NCBI GenBank assembly: GCA_050633105.1
Contig: JBOEFW010000007.1
Coordinates: forward strand, 1 to 64,000
Direction: 5' to 3'
Length of the DNA stretch: 64,000 nucleotides
Source of the DNA: Aureispira sp050633105
GTDB taxonomy: Bacteria; Bacteroidota; Bacteroidia; Chitinophagales; Saprospiraceae
The notes below the pieces were generated by a model. The model did no database searches and had not been told where the DNA came from. It saw only the letters and a list, made by a program, of their open reading frames with translations. Positions 54,701 through 62,675 of the stretch are shown in pieces. The position numbers and the translations under genes are program-made. How positions within the stretch are numbered: the first letter of the stretch is position 1; the number at the start of each line of letters is the position of its first letter.

Positions 54701-57055
54701 ATGGACCCTTTGGTTATCAACAAGAATAACATCGTAGAAATAGGAGACAATTGGATGCAGTTGATTCAAAACCCCTGTCCTTTTGAGGAGCGCCTAGATT
54801 GGTTGGCTGGAACGATGGCCATCCTTGCTGGGCAGGCCTCAGAGCTTTGTGAGTCTTGTTATCAATATCTACTCAAAAACCCGCCTGAGAAATACGAGAC
54901 AACACATATGCCCTACCAAATTGTCACCTTCATTTGGGCAGAGCAGGCCAAGCTATTCTTATTACTCTTACGAGATTCGCTTTTTGAACAACAAAAAGCA
55001 GCCCTCCTACAGCGCGATGGCTTAGTAACAATAGAAGATTTACAACTTCTTTGGCAGCAAACCACAGAAATCTTACAGAAGGCTTTACTCCAATTACAAC
55101 AAAAAACACAACGCAGCCTACAACCACACGATGACGCCAAGCGCGCCAAACGTTGGAAGCACCAACACAATCCTTGGCCAACGTATAAGAAGCAATTGCG
55201 TACGGTTGTAGAACAAGCTGAAAGTTTGAGACGGGATCAATTGACGTTAGATGCGCTTCAAGAAGCTATTGAGGAAATTGAGGAATTGGTAGAATATACC
55301 ATTACGCATTGTTTTAAAGATTTAAAGAGTAATAATGACACGATCGATACGGTCATTCATCTCATTATTAATTCTGATCAAAAACCTTCTCGTAAACTGG
55401 CAACCATCCATGAAACGACAGGTAAAATTCGCAGTACTACTTATATTTCAGCTTTCAAGGAACGCTTAGATTTTCTACTTGCTCCTTTTAACATAAAAAT
55501 AGAACCTGTTATCACAATAGAGCAAGGCTTACTAAAGCAACGCCCATTTGCTCCTAGAAAAAACATTGTGGAATGGTTTGAATCAGAGATTTATCCCCTG
55601 CTCTATGAAGTTTGGGAAATTACCGACCAAGGCACTACAGGCTTGAGAATGATTCTACTCAATATGACCAATCGCTTGGACATTTTGCAAAAAGAACGTC
55701 CTGATACTATTTTTGACGATTCAACGGCCTTAATTAAACCTTTGCAGACCTTTCAAAAGGATCTGAGCCTATTGGGGGAAGGAATTAGCAACTTGATTAC
55801 CTTAATTAATAAACGCGTAGCAAGAGAGCTGAAAGTCAGTTGTTTGTTTGAGCCCAACAAACATTTTTTACCTATTTCCTTGCAGTCAAGTCTCAATCGG
55901 CGCATTTGGAATGATAAAAATGGAATTTTGGCGCGGGGTCAACGTTGGGTGTCAGAAAAGCGCACGATTGTAGAGCACTATTGGCAGCAATTCCGCAATA
56001 ACAAGGAATTGAGTGTTTCTGAAAAGATTGCGCGGTGTATACAAAGCCGTCAAGGTGATTCGGAGAACCGTCATTATACCAATATCTTTCTGACAAAAGG
56101 CTATGTTGGAGAATCCTTCATGGTAGGACGAGAAGTAGAATTTGAGCGTTTTGGGCGTTTGGTCAATAACTGGAAGGCAGGTTTTAGAGGTTCTATTTTG
56201 TTAATTGGCGATCGCTTTTCAGGCAAAACTGTTTTTGGAGAAATTGTAGCTAGACGCTTTTTTGCGAATAACTTTCACAGCATCGCCCCCAATACCCCTT
56301 TGACCATTCAAGGGCGAAAAATGCAAACCAGTTATAACTTAGAAGAGGCGTTGGATTTTGTGTGCAAGCACAGCATTAATACTAAACCAATGCTTTGGCT
56401 GGATGATTTGGAAGTTTGGTGGTCGCATAAAATTCCGTTTTATCAAAATATGCACCACCTAATGGAATGCATTGATGCTTATTCTAATCGGATTTTTTTT
56501 GTGGTCGCTACGAATTCTAAAGCCAAACAACAACTGAGCAATTATAGCCATACAGAACGTATTTTTCAGGCAGAGATTAATTTAAATTTACTGCCTAAAA
56601 AAGCCGTGCAACAGGCCATCGCTATTCGGCATGGAGCGACTCAGAAAAAGCTTGTCAATGACAAAGGCGAACAGCTTAGCCCTAAGGCTTTTAATACCTT
56701 GATTAATCGAATTTATAAAAATTCAGCTGGAAATATTGGAGAGGCATTATTGCACTGGGCCAATGCGACTTATTATGTGGATGAGAATACTGTACAGCAT
56801 CGCAAAGAAGCTTACAAGACTTTGCCGAGTTTCTTGAATGAAGATTCTTCGCTTATTTTGGGCTTGCTGTTGCGCCACAAGCGTGCCAATGAATATTTAA
56901 TTCGCCATTTATTGGGGGCTAAACCTTTTGAGTTGCGTTATGGCACCGTTGTTCGACGCCTACTCACAGTTGGGATTTTGCGCCGTCAATTAGATGGTTT
57001 TATTGAAATAGAAAATACGATTGTCAACGATTTAAAACAGTTGTTGGATGAATGA
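54701..57055 (+). CDS. AAA-type ATPase with long helical N-terminus
   Basis: A 784-residue protein, unnamed. Residues 1-460 are helical (with a basic RAKRWKHQHNPWPTYKK stretch near 148-163) and match nothing I know. The ATPase core starts at about 470 (YVGESFMVGREVEFERF): Walker A GDRFSGKT at 503-510 and Walker B PMLWLDDLE at about 563-571, then a sensor-like segment (IFFVVATNS). Its C-terminal 80 residues (LLGLLLRHKRANEYLIRHLLG, RRLLTVGILRRQ) look like a winged helix. It overlaps the MscS-like gene by eight bases, and an antiporter follows, so an ATPase appears to be coupled with a channel. No membrane helix is seen. Confidence 0.72.
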   Translation: MDPLVINKNNIVEIGDNWMQLIQNPCPFEERLDWLAGTMAILAGQASELCESCYQYLLKNPPEKYETTHMPYQIVTFIWAEQAKLFLLLLRDSLFEQQKAALLQRDGLVTIEDLQLLWQQTTEILQKALLQLQQKTQRSLQPHDDAKRAKRWKHQHNPWPTYKKQLRTVVEQAESLRRDQLTLDALQEAIEEIEELVEYTITHCFKDLKSNNDTIDTVIHLIINSDQKPSRKLATIHETTGKIRSTTYISAFKERLDFLLAPFNIKIEPVITIEQGLLKQRPFAPRKNIVEWFESEIYPLLYEVWEITDQGTTGLRMILLNMTNRLDILQKERPDTIFDDSTALIKPLQTFQKDLSLLGEGISNLITLINKRVARELKVSCLFEPNKHFLPISLQSSLNRRIWNDKNGILARGQRWVSEKRTIVEHYWQQFRNNKELSVSEKIARCIQSRQGDSENRHYTNIFLTKGYVGESFMVGREVEFERFGRLVNNWKAGFRGSILLIGDRFSGKTVFGEIVARRFFANNFHSIAPNTPLTIQGRKMQTSYNLEEALDFVCKHSINTKPMLWLDDLEVWWSHKIPFYQNMHHLMECIDAYSNRIFFVVATNSKAKQQLSNYSHTERIFQAEINLNLLPKKAVQQAIAIRHGATQKKLVNDKGEQLSPKAFNTLINRIYKNSAGNIGEALLHWANATYYVDENTVQHRKEAYKTLPSFLNEDSSLILGLLLRHKRANEYLIRHLLGAKPFELRYGTVVRRLLTVGILRRQLDGFIEIENTIVNDLKQLLDE

Positions 57056-57893
57056 TTCTCCTTTTTTAGATACTTTATTAAAGTATAGCGTCACTGCTTC
57101 GACTGGGGACACCCTTTCTGTACCAAGAATGGATAATGCCCCTGTTGTAGTGCAAGTTAATAATTCTCTATTGGTAGATACTTTAGTGTCCTCTACTGCT
57201 ACCTGGTCTTTCTTTTTGATGATGGTGGTAATGGGCATTTTATTCTACTTATTCTTGCTCTTTTTAAGCCAACGCATTTCGCGGTTGTCGCTTACATTCA
57301 AGGCCGAAGATCGCTGGAGCAATTACTTGCGCCAAGTACTCCTTTTGTATGAGCTGTTCTTTGTTGTGGTCATGGGGAGTTTATTTATCCTACTTAACCC
57401 GCCTTGGCATGGGTTAATTGTTTTCTTTTTGGTCTTAATAACTTTTCCCTTGTTGCGCAATTATTTGATCGGGCGTTTGCTCTGTTTTGATCGCGATTTT
57501 GGTACTGGAAAACGTATTAGTATAGGAGCAAGCAAAGGAGTCATTAACCATATGAACCGTTTGGGTATTTATGTTAATACGAATGATGGCATGCAATATT
57601 TTAACTATAAACAGCTTCAGAAAGAAGGCTTTAGTATAGTGACGGATAGTAGCATGGAAGAATATTGTGATCTCAATATTACGGTATCGGAAGAGCATCC
57701 CACCAATGGACAGCAATTGCTCTACCAACTCATGGGGGTTCCTTATTTAGATAGTGGTTATAAACCTATTCTTATACAAAGCGAAGCGAATACTATTTTT
57801 AGAATTCGAGTATTAATTCGCAAGGGCAATCACCGCCGAGAGCTGGTACAGCTCATAGAAGGTTGGGGATATCAATGTCAATTTTCACACTAG
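57048..57893 (+). CDS. MscS-like mechanosensitive channel-type protein
   Basis: A 281-residue membrane protein. Three hydrophobic helices (about 53-76, 97-117, 122-145) are followed by a soluble part resembling the MscS beta-domain: FGTGKRISIGASKGVINHMNRLGIYVNTNDGMQYFNYKQL (key elements GKRISIG, GVINHMNRLG, NDG). The pore-lining helix of MscS would be near 122-145; its usual Gly/Ala pattern is not evident, so gating may differ. The N-terminal ~50 residues (Thr/Ser-rich) have no counterpart in classical MscS. The start overlaps the ATPase gene by eight bases and an antiporter gene follows 39 bases later. Confidence 0.7.
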   Translation: MNDSPFLDTLLKYSVTASTGDTLSVPRMDNAPVVVQVNNSLLVDTLVSSTATWSFFLMMVVMGILFYLFLLFLSQRISRLSLTFKAEDRWSNYLRQVLLLYELFFVVVMGSLFILLNPPWHGLIVFFLVLITFPLLRNYLIGRLLCFDRDFGTGKRISIGASKGVINHMNRLGIYVNTNDGMQYFNYKQLQKEGFSIVTDSSMEEYCDLNITVSEEHPTNGQQLLYQLMGVPYLDSGYKPILIQSEANTIFRIRVLIRKGNHRRELVQLIEGWGYQCQFSH

Positions 57894-57932
57894 CCCATTT
57901 AATTTTACTTGTTTACAACTACCTTATCCAAT

Positions 57933-59213
57933 ATGGAATTTAGCACTAATAATATTATTATCCTTGCTTCTTCGGTCGTCATTTTATCCTTCTTTTTTGG
58001 AGAAATATCTAAGAAAACCAATATCCCTTCTGTCTTAATGCTCATTTTATTGGGTATTGGGCTCAAATTAGGTGGAGATGCTTTACAGCTTCAATTAGAT
58101 GACAAGCTTGATGATGCATTAGCCATTCTAGGAACTGTAGGGCTGATTATGATTGTATTGGAAGCTGCTTTAGAATTAGAACTGAAACGAGAAAAACTCT
58201 GGCCTATTCTCAAAGCCTTTGGAGTAGCCCTTGCTGGGCTACTGCTCTCTACTTGGGTCGCAGCAGTTATCTTAGAACACTATGTTCCCATGTCTCCAGA
58301 AGCTGCTTGGATTTATGCCACTCCTCTATCCATTTTATCTAGTGCTATTATTATTCCTAGTGTAACGTCTATGGGGGAAAGCAAAAGGGAGTTTCATATT
58401 TATGAAAGTACGTTTTCTGACATTCTAGGCATCATGTTGTTTTACTTTTTGACTGCTCAAGTCGAATCTCACGGACAGGGGGCTGGTTTGGTTGGTTTTT
58501 TAGGTAATGTGGGGCTCACCATTGCTGTTTCTTTTATTGCGAGTTATCTCCTTATCTTCGTTTTTCAACGCATTAGTAGTCACGCTAAGCTCTTTTTGCT
58601 CATTTCGGTCCTCTTGCTATTGTATGCGCTTGGTAAGAAAATGCACTTATCTTCACTGATTATTATTTTGATTTTTGGGTTGATTATTGGCAATATGCAA
58701 CTCTTCTTTAAAGGACGTTTCAGCCAGTGGTTGATGTTAGAAAAGGCTGAGACTATTTATGAGGATTTGCATGTTATTACCATAGAAACAGCTTTTGTTG
58801 TTCGAACATTTTTCTTTGTTATTTTTGGTCTAACCATCTCCATTAGCTCTATTCTCAATCCTAGTGTGGCTATAATTAGTGGGCTAATTTTGCTCTCCAT
58901 TTATGTCATTCGTTTTATCTTATTGCGTGTAGCTATTGGACGCGATATTATTCCACAACTCTTCGTTGCACCTCGGGGCTTGATTACCATTTTGTTGTTC
59001 TCTACGATTCCAGTAGAGATTGAAGTCGCCAATTTTGAGCCTGGCATTTTGCTCTTTATCATTATGGCTACTAGTATTATTATGACCATTGCTATGGTTT
59101 ATGATAAAAGCCGCAAACAAAAAGCACTCAACAAAGCCAATGATCTCTCTGTTGGTTACACCAAATGGACGGCCCCAACTATAGAAAAAGAAAAAACAGG
59201 AGGTCCTCTTTAA
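57933..59213 (+). CDS. Cation:proton antiporter (CPA family)
   Basis: A 426-residue polytopic protein of the monovalent cation/proton antiporter superfamily, exchanging sodium or potassium for protons. About a dozen helices are visible, among them IPSVLMLILLGIGLKLGG, ILGTVGLIMIVLEAALELE and the discontinuous-helix-like PLSILSSAIIIPSV. The acidic residue at ESTFSDILGIMLFYFL would serve the transport site. I took the ATG at 57933 over one 24 bases upstream. It lacks a C-terminal RCK/TrkA domain. It ends the three-gene run with the ATPase and MscS-like genes, followed by a terminator. Confidence 0.82.
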   Translation: MEFSTNNIIILASSVVILSFFFGEISKKTNIPSVLMLILLGIGLKLGGDALQLQLDDKLDDALAILGTVGLIMIVLEAALELELKREKLWPILKAFGVALAGLLLSTWVAAVILEHYVPMSPEAAWIYATPLSILSSAIIIPSVTSMGESKREFHIYESTFSDILGIMLFYFLTAQVESHGQGAGLVGFLGNVGLTIAVSFIASYLLIFVFQRISSHAKLFLLISVLLLLYALGKKMHLSSLIIILIFGLIIGNMQLFFKGRFSQWLMLEKAETIYEDLHVITIETAFVVRTFFFVIFGLTISISSILNPSVAIISGLILLSIYVIRFILLRVAIGRDIIPQLFVAPRGLITILLFSTIPVEIEVANFEPGILLFIIMATSIIMTIAMVYDKSRKQKALNKANDLSVGYTKWTAPTIEKEKTGGPL

Positions 59214-59247
59214 ATCATAACTGTGTTGGTTGTCAGATAATCTTTAG

Positions 59248-59274
59248 AGGAGCCTTTGGGCTCCTTTTCTTATT
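59248..59274 (+). terminator. Intrinsic terminator
   Basis: A short stem AGGAGCC/GGCTCCT (59248-59254 with 59259-59265) followed by a T-rich run, 34 bases after the antiporter stop. Confidence 0.75.
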
Positions 59275-60276
59275 TTAAATATCCGCTCTTATTCTATCTA
59301 CCTTCTCTATTGCAAGGTGCGCTTATAACCTATAATTTTCTCTTTTAAAGACCTAGTCTTTACTTCTCCCAGCCTTCTATAAAAAGGAAAAAAATCAAAT
59401 AAAACTATTTCCTCCTATTCTTAGGATGTAAAATATCTATAATCTTTAAAGATATTTTGTCTTCCCTAAATTTCTTTGTCTATCTTTATAGACTTTTTCT
59501 TATAATTCTTGTCAAAATAGATAGTTAAGAGATATTTATTCACCATAAAAAACATAATCTATCTTCTGTATTTTATATAGATTTCTAATATCTAGCCTAG
59601 ATTAATTCTTACTTAATTGGCAATTTATGTAAGCCATTACCTTACTTCAACTTTTTCACATGTTATCCTAATGAATAAGTGAGCAGTATTCCGTTATTGG
59701 TACAAAATTGGATCAAGATTTAACAGTCTTTGATAACAATTAATAGGTTGCAAACATATTAGCACGTACTATATATAAAGAAGTGTATGTAGGCTAATAA
59801 TTCAAGTGGTTTTGAATCTTTTTATTAGAAGAATTTTCATAAGAATCATCCTTAAAGTTATTCAATGTATTCCATTTTATAGGCATTATTCCCCCTCCAA
59901 GCAATGCTCTATAAATCGCAAATTTCTACTATTCACATCTATCATCTTTTAATATTCTAAAGGTCCCCCCATACCGATAGTCTAACATTCTATTATTCAC
60001 CTCATATAAACGCAGTTATAGATGGCTCCTTTTATACCTTTTCCCTTCTTAAAAGAGATAACTATTCCAGGTTAAACTCTTCTTATTCAAAACCTTATCG
60101 CTACCCATCCTATTCTTGAATTTAGCCTTCTAATTAACTGCTGGCTAAATTTTCATCAATAACCTATTTTTATTTATTCATCCTTCAGAAGGNNAGAAAC
60201 CCCAACGTAAATCCATTTAGAGTACATAGCTCTAGTGCATTTCCCATCCTTTTGTTGTAACAAATTCTATTTAATT
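59275..60276. other. Long AT-rich intergenic region with NN
   Basis: One kilobase without a gene on either strand; the longest empty stretch of the window. It is rich in AGAT/ATCT and contains a dyad AAATATCT/AGATATTT near 59429-59455. Two undetermined bases lie at 60193-60194, about 83 bases before the next start codon. I recognise no tRNA, small RNA or origin motif in it. Confidence 0.4.
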
Positions 60277-61287
60277 ATGACAAGGCTTACCCTTTTATTT
60301 TGCCTGTTATTTTCCTTCTCGGCACAGGCACAACAACACCAATACGACTGGAAAATTGGACTTCATGGTGGTTTAAGTTACTACCACGGAGATATTAATG
60401 AACGCTCTTGGGATATTCCACAGCATTTTAGTGAACCTATTAATGACTTAAACTTCTTGACTTATGGGCTTTCTTTTGAGCGACACCTGACCCCTACTAT
60501 TGCACTGCGACTCACAGGACTAAAAAGTCAAGTAAAAGGACGAGATCGCCGTTATGAAAGCAATGGTGATTATGACCGTGCTCTGAATGTTCAAACGGAT
60601 ATTATTGATGGTAGTCTAGTTGGTGTTTTTTATTTAGATAATGGTAAAATTTTTGGCAAAAAAGCAATTGTTTCGCCTTATGCGCTGATTGGAGGTGGTT
60701 TCCTTTACTTCACACCAAAAGCTGATTTATTAGATGGAGATGGTGATCGTTATTATTATTGGGCGGATCGCACTATTCGCAACTTAGACGCCAATGATCC
60801 CAATGCCGCTTCTGCTCAGGTGATAGAACGCGATTATATCTACGAAACGAACTTAGCTAGTCTAAATACAGAGGATAAAGATTATAGTCAATGGACATGG
60901 GCTGTAGTTTTTGGATTTGGATTTAAAGTACGCGTATCAGATCGCATACACATTCACGGAGAAGCCCTCTTGCGTTACACAGGGACGGATTACTTAGATG
61001 ATGTGGGTGGTGATTATCGCACCAATTATGATAATAGTTTTCAAGCCTATGCCTCTAACCCAAGTGGCCGTGCAGGAAAAGAACGCGGCAACTCGCCAGG
61101 TAATACCGATTGGTTGGGGCAAGGTTTAGTCTCCTTACATTATAGCTTTGGTGAGAAAGCACAAGATGCAAGCGCTTCTATGCAGTATATCCCTACCGAG
61201 CGTGATCGTTATTCCCTGATCAAAGAAGATATGGTGGAACATACCCTCAACCCCAGCAATGTAAAAGTGACGACAACAATTGAATAA
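60277..61287 (+). CDS. Outer-membrane beta-barrel protein
   Basis: A 336-residue exported protein with signal peptide LFCLLFSFSAQAQ. The body alternates in short aromatic strands (WKIGLHGGLSYYHGDI, YGLSFERHLTPTIALRLTG, VSPYALIGGGFLYF, WAVVFGFGFKVRVSDRIHIHGEALLRYTGTDYLDD) consistent with an eight-stranded barrel of the OmpW/PorT-like kind common in Bacteroidota. A charged C-terminal tail (YSLIKEDMVEHTLNPSN) is outside the barrel. There is no OmpA peptidoglycan-binding motif. I chose ATG 60277 because it directly precedes the signal peptide. Function unknown. Confidence 0.75.
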   Translation: MTRLTLLFCLLFSFSAQAQQHQYDWKIGLHGGLSYYHGDINERSWDIPQHFSEPINDLNFLTYGLSFERHLTPTIALRLTGLKSQVKGRDRRYESNGDYDRALNVQTDIIDGSLVGVFYLDNGKIFGKKAIVSPYALIGGGFLYFTPKADLLDGDGDRYYYWADRTIRNLDANDPNAASAQVIERDYIYETNLASLNTEDKDYSQWTWAVVFGFGFKVRVSDRIHIHGEALLRYTGTDYLDDVGGDYRTNYDNSFQAYASNPSGRAGKERGNSPGNTDWLGQGLVSLHYSFGEKAQDASASMQYIPTERDRYSLIKEDMVEHTLNPSNVKVTTTIE

Positions 61288-61726
61288 TTATCAAAGTAGC
61301 CGTAAACCATCTTTTCTATTCCAAATCAAGGAGAGGCCATTTCTAAAGAATCAAATCGCCCTTCTTTTAGACATTTAATACGGAAAAAGCAAAACATTTA
61401 GACTTACAATACCAGCAGGAAGAACCAACTCCTGCTGGTATCTTAAATCCAGTCAAAAAGACCACATTCCTTTCTCTTATAAGATCAACTAAGCATCTTT
61501 TCCTTCTTTACAAACAAGAAAGCCAAGCTTCTCAGGCAATTATAACAAGGCAATAGCCCCTATCAAACTTCATGGCAATCAAGTCTATTTAAGCTTGCGT
61601 TGGAGTTCTTCAAGAATAACTTACATTATTCAGTTATTAATTGTTGTTTTTATGGTAAAAGTGGCTAGAAACTAGCTTTTACCTGACAAATAGCTTATCT
61701 TTATACCTATAAACAACCATATTATT
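61288..61726. other. Intergenic region with a 12-bp hairpin
   Basis: A perfect 12-bp stem (61409-61420 with 61430-61441) stands 121 bases after the barrel gene and probably ends it, though no strong T run follows. Beyond it I see no gene; the rhodanese gene begins at 61727. Confidence 0.5.
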
Positions 61727-62032
61727 ATGCCACACCAGCAAATGAATATACAGACGTTTGAAGACCATTACAAAGCGACAACAAACGCCGTTTTATTAGA
61801 TGTTCGTACCCCTCAAGAAATAGCAGAAGGATATTTGGAAGGAGCCATTGATATTGACTTTTTGGCCAAGGATTTTGAGCAGAACATTCTACAATTAGAT
61901 CCTAAAAAATCTTATTACGTTTATTGTAGAAGTGGCAAGCGTAGTGAACAAGCCTGTTTACTTCTTTCCCACAAAGGCTTTGAACAAGTAACCAATTTAC
62001 AAGGAGGTTATTTGGCGTGGTTACAAAAGTGA
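61727..62032 (+). CDS. Rhodanese-like domain protein
   Basis: A single-domain rhodanese of 101 residues, a sulfur-transfer protein. The active-site loop CRSGKRS has the catalytic Cys, and AVLLDVRTPQEIAEGYLEGAIDID and VTNLQGGYLAWLQK are the usual flanking elements. It is cytoplasmic and complete. It precedes the DUF983 gene by 61 bases and may be co-transcribed with it. Which sulfur acceptor it serves cannot be told. Confidence 0.88.
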   Translation: MPHQQMNIQTFEDHYKATTNAVLLDVRTPQEIAEGYLEGAIDIDFLAKDFEQNILQLDPKKSYYVYCRSGKRSEQACLLLSHKGFEQVTNLQGGYLAWLQK

Positions 62033-62093
62033 CAACAACTTTTTTTGACTTAAATAGGCTTTATTCCTAATAAAGTCTAATAACTCCAAGTTT

Positions 62094-62480
62094 ATGTTTG
62101 GCAAAGGTTCTAAGTTATACAGTATTTCTAGATTTAAATGTCCTCATTGCCATGAGGGTGATCTTTACAAAACCCCACTTAGCTCTATGCAGGGGATTTA
62201 CAACATGCATGAAAGTTGCTCCAGCTGTGGACAGCGGTTCCAAATGGAACCAGGTTTTTATTGGGGAGCTATGTATATTGGTTATGGCCTAAGTTCTGGC
62301 TATATGTTAACAGCAATGATTACTTGCTTGTTTTTATTTGACCTAAGTGTCAATCAAAGCTTTGCAGCAGCTATTATAGGAGGTATTTTTATTGTTCCAA
62401 TTGTAGCTCGTTTAGCAAGAGCTATTTGGATTAACATTTATGTTAAATACAATTCAAATGCCATTTCCTCTGATAAGTAA
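62094..62480 (+). CDS. DUF983 family membrane protein
   Basis: A 128-residue protein of the DUF983 family. Two CxxC pairs (FKCPHCHEGD and ESCSSCGQRF) form an N-terminal zinc-ribbon-like part, followed by two helices (YIGYGLSSGYMLTAMITCLFLF and AAAIIGGIFIVPIVARLARAIW). EPGFYWGAMY between them is typical. Function unknown; small size and layout fit the family. A long terminator follows. Confidence 0.85.
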   Translation: MFGKGSKLYSISRFKCPHCHEGDLYKTPLSSMQGIYNMHESCSSCGQRFQMEPGFYWGAMYIGYGLSSGYMLTAMITCLFLFDLSVNQSFAAAIIGGIFIVPIVARLARAIWINIYVKYNSNAISSDK

Positions 62481-62498
62481 ATAGGACTTAAATTTTAG

Positions 62499-62551
62499 AA
62501 CAGGCATAGGTTGTTTTGCTCCAAAAGCAAATCCTCTATGCCTGTTTTTTT
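62499..62551 (+). terminator. Intrinsic terminator
   Basis: An 11-bp outer stem (62499-62509 with 62535-62545) and an inner TTTGCT/AGCAAA stem, followed by a T run. Ends the rhodanese-DUF983 unit. Confidence 0.82.
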
Positions 62552-62675
62552 GGGGGTATAACACTATTAAATAGTCTCAAAAAAGTTCTACTCCGTGGCC
62601 TTCAGCATTCACGTTAAACCAAGCTTGCGAGCTCACACAGCAAAAATGGTTCTTTTTCCTTCTTAAACACCCTAC

